Assembly (NCBI GenBank): GCA_035629935.1
Contig: DASQLQ010000173.1
Span: forward strand, 1-35,481
DNA from: DASQLQ01 sp035629935
Lineage (GTDB): Bacteria; Actinomycetota; CADDZG01; WHSQ01
Direction of reading: 5' to 3'
DNA: 35,481 nucleotides
Shown: piece after piece, positions 22,439 through 28,869 of the stretch
Layout: every line of letters starts with the position of its first letter
Position numbering within the stretch: the first letter of the stretch is position 1
Made by a program: the position numbers and the translations under genes
Notes under the pieces: model-generated
Database searches by the model: none
Told to the model about the DNA's origin: nothing
What the model saw: only the letters and a program-made list of their open reading frames with translations

Positions 22439-23755
22439 GTGAGTGAGCGGGTCAGGTTCATGTGGTTCGGTGGGATCGCAGGGTTCTGCGTCGTCATCGC
22501 CTTTGGAGTCGGACTGATCTCGATGGCCGTTTTCGATTCGGGCCGGGAGAGCTCAGCCGTGGCCGGAACCCAAGCGGCGGCCGACGCGCAGACGATCGAA
22601 GTGACGCTCGGCGATCTCTTCATCAAGCCGGCCAAACTCACTGCTGCAGCGGGCACCGCTCGCTTCGAAGTCACAAATGACGGTCAGACAGAGCACAACT
22701 TTGCGATCGAAGGCATGGGTGGCACGGAGATGATCCCTGCCGGGGAATCGGCGACCCTGGATGTCTCCGATCTCGAAGCAGGCTCGTACACCTTTGTCTG
22801 TGAGGTAGCCGGTCACGCCGGCGGTGGCATGAAGGGCACGCTGACCGTCGGTGACGGCGCTGGTGGCTCCGGGATGGATCACTCCGGCATGAGTGGGATG
22901 AGCGCGCAACAGATGGCCATGCACGACGCCGAAGTCACCGGGTCGTTCCCCGCCAAAACCAAAGGGATCGGGGGAACCGTTCTCGAGCCGGACATCGTCG
23001 ACGGTGTGAAGGTTTTCGAGCTGACGGCCGACGAGGTGAAGTGGGAAGTGTCGCCCGGCGATGTGAAGGAAGCCTGGGCCTACAACGGCATGGTTCCCGG
23101 CCCCCAACTGAAGCTAGAGCTGGGTGACCGGGTGCGGATCGTTCTGCACAACAAACTTGCCGAACCCACAACCATCCATTTCCATGGGATGACCGTGCCG
23201 GCCAACATGGACGGTGTCCCGGCGATCAGCCAGGACGCGGTGCTGCCCGGCGATTCGTTCACCTACGAGTTCACGATCCGCAACACCGGCTCGAACATGT
23301 ATCACTCGCATTTCAACGCGCAGAAGCAGGTTCCTATGGGTCTTTTGGGCACCATGATCGTCGCCGATCCCAAGGACCCATCCGTGGACCAGGACGTGAC
23401 GATGGTGCTCAACGATGGGCCCCTCGGATTCACTCTGAACGGTAAAGGATTCCCCGGAACCGCTCCGATCGTTGTCGATGAGGGAGACACGTTCCGCATC
23501 CGCTACATGAACGAGGGCCTCCAGATCCACCCGATGCACCTTCACGGAGTGCCACAGAAGGTCATCGCCAAGGACGGCCACTACCTTCCCGACCCCCACT
23601 GGGAGGACACCGTCTTGGTGGCTCCCGGCGAAAGGGTTGACGTATTAGTCAAGGCGACCGAGCCGGGGACGTGGGCGTTCCACTGCCACATCCTCACTCA
23701 CGCAGAAAGCGAGGACGGGATGTTCGGAATGGTTACCGCGGTGGTGGTCCAGTGA
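22439..23755 (+). CDS. Cupredoxin-multicopper oxidase fusion, membrane-anchored
   Basis: A 438-residue protein. An N-terminal transmembrane anchor (9-31) is followed by a complete cupredoxin domain (about 50-137) with His in EHNFAI and Cys, His and Met in CEVAGHAGGGM. A Met/His-rich linker (MDHSGMSGMSAQQMAMH) leads to a two-domain multicopper oxidase. The first oxidase domain has HFHG and YHSH. The second has HPMHLHG and HCHILTHAESEDGM, carrying the type 1 site and trinuclear-cluster ligands. Type 1 copper is in domain 2 only. Such enzymes oxidise substrates and reduce O2 to water. The fused cupredoxin probably feeds electrons in, and may interact with the lipoprotein encoded at 16689. The start is GTG 22439 after GAAAGGAACGAG. 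The hemerythrin gene overlaps its stop by 4 nt. Confidence 0.9.
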   Translation: MSERVRFMWFGGIAGFCVVIAFGVGLISMAVFDSGRESSAVAGTQAAADAQTIEVTLGDLFIKPAKLTAAAGTARFEVTNDGQTEHNFAIEGMGGTEMIPAGESATLDVSDLEAGSYTFVCEVAGHAGGGMKGTLTVGDGAGGSGMDHSGMSGMSAQQMAMHDAEVTGSFPAKTKGIGGTVLEPDIVDGVKVFELTADEVKWEVSPGDVKEAWAYNGMVPGPQLKLELGDRVRIVLHNKLAEPTTIHFHGMTVPANMDGVPAISQDAVLPGDSFTYEFTIRNTGSNMYHSHFNAQKQVPMGLLGTMIVADPKDPSVDQDVTMVLNDGPLGFTLNGKGFPGTAPIVVDEGDTFRIRYMNEGLQIHPMHLHGVPQKVIAKDGHYLPDPHWEDTVLVAPGERVDVLVKATEPGTWAFHCHILTHAESEDGMFGMVTAVVVQ

Positions 23756-24198
23756 AACGTCACGAGAGCTTGATCCCACTAACGCACGATCACCACCATG
23801 CTCTTGGACAAGCTAGGCGATTGAAGTTGTCCCACACCGAACCCAACGACAAGCGTGTCGAACGGGCGCGCGAGTTCCTCGAGTTCTTTGGGTCCGAGAC
23901 TCTCACTCACTTCCGTGAGGAGGAGGAGGAGATCTTCCCGCTGGCCGTAGGCGAGCCAGAAGCAGAATCGGTTCTTGCTCGAACGATGATGGAGCATCTT
24001 CAGATCCACGCCGCGGTTCATCGACTCAGCGATCAGGTCGCTGCCGGAAACGCACCCGGCGAGTCATTGACCAGGATCGGAGAGCTTCTCGAATCTCATA
24101 TCCGCTCCGAGGAAAAGACGGTCTTTCCGTTGATCGAACGACTAGCGCCCCAAGCTCTCGACGCCGTCGAGCTCTCTCCCCGGAAACGGACCGCCTAG
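23752..24198 (+). CDS. Hemerythrin HHE-domain protein
   Basis: A 148-residue four-helix protein. Di-iron ligand motifs are in order: LTHDHHHALGQARRL, ETLTHFREEEEEIFP, MMEHLQIHAAVHRL and LLESHIRSEEKTVFPLIE, giving the H...HxxxE...HxxxH...HxxxE pattern. Bacterial hemerythrins bind O2, NO or iron and often respond to oxygen or nitrosative stress. The GTG at 23752 overlaps the multicopper oxidase stop (GTGA). A longer in-frame start at 23671 would lie wholly inside the oxidase gene, so I rejected it. The position fits an oxygen-related operon. Confidence 0.92.
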   Translation: MKRHESLIPLTHDHHHALGQARRLKLSHTEPNDKRVERAREFLEFFGSETLTHFREEEEEIFPLAVGEPEAESVLARTMMEHLQIHAAVHRLSDQVAAGNAPGESLTRIGELLESHIRSEEKTVFPLIERLAPQALDAVELSPRKRTA

Positions 24199-24228
24199 GA
24201 CATCGGAAACGAAGAGGAAGGCAGCAAC

Positions 24229-24633
24229 ATGCGTGGCAGAACGATGGAACAGCTCGATCGAAAAGAGTGCATGAAGTTGATGGAGCGCCACCCGGCCTGT
24301 GTCGGACGGGTCGCTCTGCCGGGACCAAGGCCCGTCATCTTCCCCGTTAACTATGCGGTCGACGGCGACCACATCGTCTTCCGCACCGACCCCGGGACGA
24401 AATTCCACGCTGCGGTGCACAAGTCTTTCGTGGCCTTCGAAGTCGACTGGGTTGAGCCCACGTGGCAGATCGGTTGGAGCGTCGTGGTGAGGGGCCAGGC
24501 GCACGTGGTAGCCGACCCAGACGAGCTCGAACGTGTCCGCAAGCTCCCTTTGTTTCCGTGGGTCGATGGCGACAAGGAGTTCTTCGTGTCGATCAAAACG
24601 GATCTGATATCCGGCCGTCGGCTGGGTGACTGA
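24229..24633 (+). CDS. PPOX-fold FMN/F420-binding protein, copy 2
   Basis: A 134-residue split-barrel flavin-binding protein: CVGRVALPGPRPVIFPVNYAVDGDHIVFRTDPGTKF, then VAFEVDWVEPTWQIGWSVVVRGQAHVV and KLPLFPWVDG. It is a paralogue of the protein encoded at 14216-14638, with well over half of the positions identical, and lacks the GKEHFVKIE-type loop of that copy. GAGGAAGG lies before the ATG at 24229. It follows the hemerythrin gene by 30 nt and precedes the FAD oxidoreductase gene by 18 nt, so it is inside the DoxX-multicopper-oxidase-hemerythrin operon. Confidence 0.88.
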   Translation: MRGRTMEQLDRKECMKLMERHPACVGRVALPGPRPVIFPVNYAVDGDHIVFRTDPGTKFHAAVHKSFVAFEVDWVEPTWQIGWSVVVRGQAHVVADPDELERVRKLPLFPWVDGDKEFFVSIKTDLISGRRLGD

Positions 24634-24651
24634 GTGTTGAGAGGAGCGGAC

Positions 24652-25809
24652 ATGACTCGTCCAGTGGTGGTGATCGGTGGCGGGATCGTTGGTACCGCCA
24701 TCGCTTATGGATTGCAGGACGCGGGGGCGGAGACGATCCTCATGGAGCGCGACATCGACCCTCAAGGAGCATCGGCTTTCTCTTTCGCATCGCTCACGTC
24801 ATTCGATGAACCTGTGCGTGAGGTCTATCTGCTGAAAAACCACGGGATCATCGGTTGGCGCGAGTGGGCCAAGACCTTCGGTGACAAGCTCGGCGTTCGC
24901 TTCCCGGGAGAGATCCGCTGGGCAGAGTCAGCCGACGCCGGTCGTTTCCTGACTGAGCTCTTTCAACGAGCTGAAGACCGTGGCTACCCGGTGCGCTTCA
25001 TCAATGGTGATGAGGTCAAGGATCTCGAACCGGCTAGCGAATTCAGTGGGACCTTCACAGCTACGCACGCTCCCGACGACGGCCAGGCCGATCCCCTGCA
25101 GGCGATCGAAGTTTTGCGAGGAGCTTTCGCCGAAGCGGGAGGCACCGTGCTCGTCGGCCGTGCGTCGCTCACATTCGAGGAGTCCGGTGTCACCGTGCGT
25201 GTCGGGGAGGACCTCATAGAGGCTTCAACCGTGGTGATCGCGGCCGGTGCCGAGACGACCGCTCTGCTCGAGCGGTTGGGCTGGGACCTTGCGATGGAGC
25301 CGAGTCCTGGTCTGTTGTGCGTCACCGAACCGGTCGAGCACTTCACCGACCGGACGGTCTACGTGTACCCAACGGGCGAAGTGCCGGTCCACCTTCGGCA
25401 ACTGGAAGACGGGCGGGTTCTGATCGGTGAACGTGCGCAGGACGAAGTTGCCAAGAACCCGACTAAGGACCATGCCCGCATGCTCCTTCGTCAGGCGAGA
25501 AAGGCATTTCCGATCCTGGAAACCACGAGCGTGGACCACTTCACGCTCGAATGGCGTCCGATGCCGCGCGACAAGATGCCGATTGTCGGCCCCCTACCGG
25601 GTGTCGGCTCGATCTACATCGCTACCGGGCACAGCGGAGTAACGATCGCGCCTGCGCTGGCGCAGTTCGTCGCGAAGGAGATAGTCGAAGGCATCGAGCA
25701 GAACCATTTAAAGAAGTTCCGGCCGGCGCGGTTCTGGGCTGATAGCGCCGACATCCACAAGAGCGTCGAGGATGTGTTCAGCGGGGCTTCGGAAGTGTTT
25801 ATCGGCTGA
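24652..25809 (+). CDS. FAD-dependent oxidoreductase of the DAO family
   Basis: A 385-residue protein with the dinucleotide-binding motif VVIGGGIVGTAIAYGL at the N-terminus, followed by LMERDIDPQGAS and a C-terminal FAD motif, GSIYIATGHSGVTIAPALA, typical of glycine oxidase/sarcosine oxidase-like D-amino-acid oxidases. It would oxidise an amine or amino acid with FAD. The residue Arg in FTLEWRPMPRDKMPIVGP fits the substrate carboxylate binder of the family; the true substrate is unknown. I chose ATG 24652, with GAGGAG five bases upstream, over the codon at 24634, which touches the previous stop. No signal peptide. Confidence 0.85.
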   Translation: MTRPVVVIGGGIVGTAIAYGLQDAGAETILMERDIDPQGASAFSFASLTSFDEPVREVYLLKNHGIIGWREWAKTFGDKLGVRFPGEIRWAESADAGRFLTELFQRAEDRGYPVRFINGDEVKDLEPASEFSGTFTATHAPDDGQADPLQAIEVLRGAFAEAGGTVLVGRASLTFEESGVTVRVGEDLIEASTVVIAAGAETTALLERLGWDLAMEPSPGLLCVTEPVEHFTDRTVYVYPTGEVPVHLRQLEDGRVLIGERAQDEVAKNPTKDHARMLLRQARKAFPILETTSVDHFTLEWRPMPRDKMPIVGPLPGVGSIYIATGHSGVTIAPALAQFVAKEIVEGIEQNHLKKFRPARFWADSADIHKSVEDVFSGASEVFIG

Positions 25810-25855
25810 GGCGAGAAGTCATCAAGAAAGTCGGGGACGTGGAAGGAGTGACAGG

Positions 25856-26677
25856 GTGAGCGCTCGGTTCAGGTTCCGAGCGACACTGGCCATCGCCACC
25901 CTTCTCGTTGTCGCCACATCCGGAGGACTCTTCTTCGGTGTGTATCGTGACAACCTCTGGGTCAGCTCACAGTTGCGCGGCCAGGATTTCGTGTCGCTGG
26001 TTCTAGTGCTGCCGGCTTTACTGGTTTCGGCTCGTCTCCTGGAACGAGGCTCCGAGGTGGGCCGGCTGGTGTGGCTCGGGGTGATGGGCTACATCGTTTA
26101 CTCGTACCTCTACATCTTCGGGATCGCCTGGAACCCGCTGTTCCTCGTCTATCTCGCGCTGTTGACGTTGTCGGCATTCACGCTTGTGCGAGCTCTCATC
26201 GACCTCGATGCGGATTCGATAGCGTCGCGTTTCACACAAGATGCCCCGATCAAAGCGGTCTCCCGGTACCTGTTGGGCTTCGGAATCGCTCTTGGCGTTC
26301 TTTGGGGCATGCAGGTGATCGCCGCCCTCGTCACCGGGGACACCCCCTCGAGCGTCACGTCGGCGGGACACCCAACCTCGGTGGTGTTCATCCTGGATCT
26401 AGGACTGGTGGTGCCCCTATTTATCCTCGGGGCGCGGATGCTGCGTCGGAGACAGGCGTGGGGCTTTGTCCTTGCCAGCATCCTCCTCGTCAAGGGCATA
26501 ACCGAAGGTTTGGCATTACTAGGTATGTCGCTGTTCATGTCGCTTGCCAACCACCCCGATTTCGATGTTGCCCTGGTCCCACTGTGGGCATGCGTGACGG
26601 GCGCAAGTGCGTACCTGGCGGTGCATTTCTTTGGAGGGATCCACCGGCGAGGAAGCGGTCTCGTGGGAAGGAGCTGA
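25856..26677 (+). CDS. Polytopic membrane protein, unknown function
   Basis: A 273-residue protein with about seven predicted transmembrane helices: ATLAIATLLVVATSGGLFFGVY, FVSLVLVLPALLVSARLL, LVWLGVMGYIVYSYLYIFGIAW, PLFLVYLALLTLSAFTLV, YLLGFGIALGVLWGMQVIAALV, VVFILDLGLVVPLFILGA, and more to the C-terminus. No catalytic motif is visible. GTG 25856 has GGAAGGAG eight bases upstream; longer frames would run into the FAD oxidoreductase gene. It shares an operon with the next small membrane-protein gene, 4 nt downstream. Confidence 0.75.
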   Translation: MSARFRFRATLAIATLLVVATSGGLFFGVYRDNLWVSSQLRGQDFVSLVLVLPALLVSARLLERGSEVGRLVWLGVMGYIVYSYLYIFGIAWNPLFLVYLALLTLSAFTLVRALIDLDADSIASRFTQDAPIKAVSRYLLGFGIALGVLWGMQVIAALVTGDTPSSVTSAGHPTSVVFILDLGLVVPLFILGARMLRRRQAWGFVLASILLVKGITEGLALLGMSLFMSLANHPDFDVALVPLWACVTGASAYLAVHFFGGIHRRGSGLVGRS

Positions 26678-26681
26678 GTTG

Positions 26682-27122
26682 ATGGCAACGATGTCTTTGC
26701 ACCAGAGGTTTGCCGACCGTTCGGTGTGGAGGCCATGGACGATTGCTTGGTTAGGTGGATCCGTCCTGGGGATCGTCAACGGAACGATCCGCGAACTCGT
26801 CTATAAGGACAGCGTTGGCGACATCGCGGCGCACTACATCGCGACGGTGATGTTGATCCTTCTGCTGGGCCTCTACTTCTCATTGCTGGAGCGTCGCTGG
26901 CCGATACCGACACTGAGGAGCGCCCTGAAGATCGGCTTCACTTGGACCGTGATGACTACATCATTCGAGTTCGGTTTCGGCCACTTCGTCGACGGTAAAC
27001 CGTGGTCCGAATTGGCTATGGACTACAACATCGCGGCAGGGAGGGTCTGGATATTGGTCCTCGCGTGGATCATGGTCGGTCCTGCCGTGGCCCGTAGGTT
27101 GCATCAAGGCAGATTGTCGTGA
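26682..27122 (+). CDS. Small four-helix membrane protein, unknown function
   Basis: A 146-residue protein with about four transmembrane helices (PWTIAWLGGSVLGIVNGTI, IATVMLILLLGLYFSLL, IGFTWTVMTTSFEFGFGHF, VWILVLAWIMVGPAVA). Conserved-looking polar residues occur at helix ends (NGTIRE, EFGFGHFVDG). No family recognised. ATG 26682 follows GGAAGGAGC with eight bases between. A hairpin follows the stop. Confidence 0.7.
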   Translation: MATMSLHQRFADRSVWRPWTIAWLGGSVLGIVNGTIRELVYKDSVGDIAAHYIATVMLILLLGLYFSLLERRWPIPTLRSALKIGFTWTVMTTSFEFGFGHFVDGKPWSELAMDYNIAAGRVWILVLAWIMVGPAVARRLHQGRLS

Positions 27123-27126
27123 AGCT

Positions 27127-27147
27127 GGCGTTCGGAGCCCGAACGCC
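27127..27147 (+). terminator. Hairpin after the small membrane-protein gene
   Basis: GGCGTTCGG, loop AGC, CCGAACGCC: a perfect 9-bp stem, no T-run. It separates the membrane-protein operon from the ABC transporter genes. Confidence 0.55.
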
Positions 27148-27170
27148 GGTGACCCCCTAGGGTTAGACAG

Positions 27171-28073
27171 GTGAAGGCGACTCCCGCGATCAGATGTCTC
27201 GGACTAACCAAGGATTACGGGAAGACACGCGGCGTGGCGGATCTTGATCTGGAGGTCGTAGCAGGGGAGGTCTTCGGTTTCTTAGGGCCCAACGGCGCCG
27301 GCAAGACCACGACGATCCGGTTGCTCATGGATTTCATACGGCCTACTGCCGGTCGCGCCGAGGTCTTGGGGATGGATACGTTCACGGAATCCGTAGAGAT
27401 CCGTCGCCGTGTCGGCTACCTCCCCGGGGAGCTGTCCCTATATGAGGGTCTGACTGGGAAGCAGTTGTTCGCTTTCTTCGCCTCGATCCGAGGCCACGTC
27501 CCTCTCGATCACGCGATGGAACTATGCGAACGACTCGAGCTCGATCCGTCGCGTCCGATTGAGGATCTGTCGAAGGGCAACAAGCAGAAGGTCGGCCTGG
27601 TCCAGGCCTTCATGCATCGACCGGACCTGTTGATCTTGGACGAGCCGACCAGCGGGCTGGATCCGCTCATCCAGCACGAGTTCCATCGCATGCTTGCCGA
27701 CACGGCCGCTGAGGGACGAACAGTGTTTCTGTCCTCGCATGTGCTCTCCGAGGTCGAGCACATGGCCAACAGGGTCGGGATCATCCGTAGCGGCTCGCTC
27801 GTCGCTATCGAGGATGTTGCCGCTTTGCGCTCGAAAGCGATCCGAAGCTTGGAGTTCAAATTTGCCGGCGGTGTGCCGGCTGAAGACTGGAGTGGGATCG
27901 CCGGCGTCGTCGAGTCACACTCGATCGGCAATGTTGCCCACTTCACCGTCGAGGGCTCGGTGGATCCGCTGCTCAAGGCGATTGCCCGGCACGAGGTCGT
28001 GGATGTCATAAGCCATGAACCGGATCTCGAAGAGACATTCCTCTCCTATTACTCGGAGCCCGCCGATGGGTAG
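27171..28073 (+). CDS. ABC exporter ATP-binding subunit
   Basis: A 300-residue ATPase: Walker A GPNGAGKTT (about residue 40), Q-loop region with YLPGELSLYEGLTG, a degenerate signature LSKGNKQKVGL in place of LSGGQ, Walker B LLILDEPTSGLDP, and H-loop SSHVLSEVEH. The C-terminal 80 residues form the regulatory extension seen in the ABC-2/DrrA-like export group. It would drive export with the permease encoded next, whose gene it overlaps by 8 nt. The substrate is unknown: drug, lipid or polymer are all possible. The start is GTG 27171 without a strong ribosome-binding site. Confidence 0.92.
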   Translation: MKATPAIRCLGLTKDYGKTRGVADLDLEVVAGEVFGFLGPNGAGKTTTIRLLMDFIRPTAGRAEVLGMDTFTESVEIRRRVGYLPGELSLYEGLTGKQLFAFFASIRGHVPLDHAMELCERLELDPSRPIEDLSKGNKQKVGLVQAFMHRPDLLILDEPTSGLDPLIQHEFHRMLADTAAEGRTVFLSSHVLSEVEHMANRVGIIRSGSLVAIEDVAALRSKAIRSLEFKFAGGVPAEDWSGIAGVVESHSIGNVAHFTVEGSVDPLLKAIARHEVVDVISHEPDLEETFLSYYSEPADG

Positions 28074-28857
28074 CGTGTGGTCGAAGACCCTGTTCGATCG
28101 ACGGCGAGCACTCATCTGGTGGGGCATAGGTTTCATCGTCCTCACGGCTGGAATCATCTCGATATTTCCTTCGGTCAGAAACAGTCCGGAGCTCGACAAG
28201 CTCACCGAGGAACTCCCGGCGGCACTCAAGTCACTGATAGGTGAACGAAGTCTCACCTCGCCGATCGGATACGTGCAGAGTCGGCTCTTTCAATTGATGG
28301 TGCCTGTCTTGTTCCTCGTGTTCGCGATCGGCCAGGGAGCGGAGGCGATCGCGGGCGAGGAGCATCGAAAGACGATGGACCTACTGCTAGCTAATCCTCT
28401 GTCTCGGACCCGAGTCGTGGTTGAGAAATTCGCTGCGCTGTGCGTGCAGATGGTGATGCTGGATGCTCTGCTCTTCGTTTCTCTTTTCTTGCTTTGCAGG
28501 GCTTTCGACCTCCAGCTAAGCACGGTAGGACTCGCGGCCGCGTCGATCAACGCTCTCCTATTTGGGCTTCTGTTCGGCGCGATAGCGCTCACTTTGGGTG
28601 CGGTCACCGGCCACCGGGGGATCTCTGTGGGGATCCCCACGGCCGCCGCTATCGCTGCTTACGTATGGGAATCCGTTACGGCGCTGGTTCCAGAGCTAGC
28701 CTCCTACGCGGGTATCTCACCCTTCCACCACTACGTAGCCAGCGACCCGCTGGTGCGCGGTTTCGTCGTTAGTTACCTAGCTGCGTTCATGGGGATATCG
28801 ATCATCCTTGTGCTGATAGCGACGTTCACCTTCTCCCGCCGCGACCTGCAGAACTGA
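28066..28857 (+). CDS. ABC-2 type permease subunit
   Basis: A 263-residue membrane protein with six predicted helices (ALIWWGIGFIVLTAGIISIF, LFQLMVPVLFLVFAIGQGAEAI, MVMLDALLFVSLFLLC, TVGLAAASINALLFGLLFGAIAL, GISVGIPTAAAIAAYVW, VVSYLAAFMGISIILVLIATF). The soluble segment GEEHRKTMDLLLANPLSRTRVV after helix 2 is typical of ABC-2 permeases. ATG 28066 lies inside the end of the ATPase gene, so the two are coupled. The next gene starts 12 nt after the stop. Confidence 0.88.
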   Translation: MGSVWSKTLFDRRRALIWWGIGFIVLTAGIISIFPSVRNSPELDKLTEELPAALKSLIGERSLTSPIGYVQSRLFQLMVPVLFLVFAIGQGAEAIAGEEHRKTMDLLLANPLSRTRVVVEKFAALCVQMVMLDALLFVSLFLLCRAFDLQLSTVGLAAASINALLFGLLFGAIALTLGAVTGHRGISVGIPTAAAIAAYVWESVTALVPELASYAGISPFHHYVASDPLVRGFVVSYLAAFMGISIILVLIATFTFSRRDLQN

Positions 28858-28869
28858 GAGCGTGCTCAT

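Noticed and set aside
23671..23751. Longer N-terminus for the hemerythrin
   Set aside because: The extra 27 residues are the oxidase gene read in another frame; GTG 23752 gives the usual overlap and the correct protein start.
27152..27161. CCCCCTAGGG before the ABC transporter genes as an operator
   Set aside because: It does not fit the 5-4-5 geometry and no second site is near.
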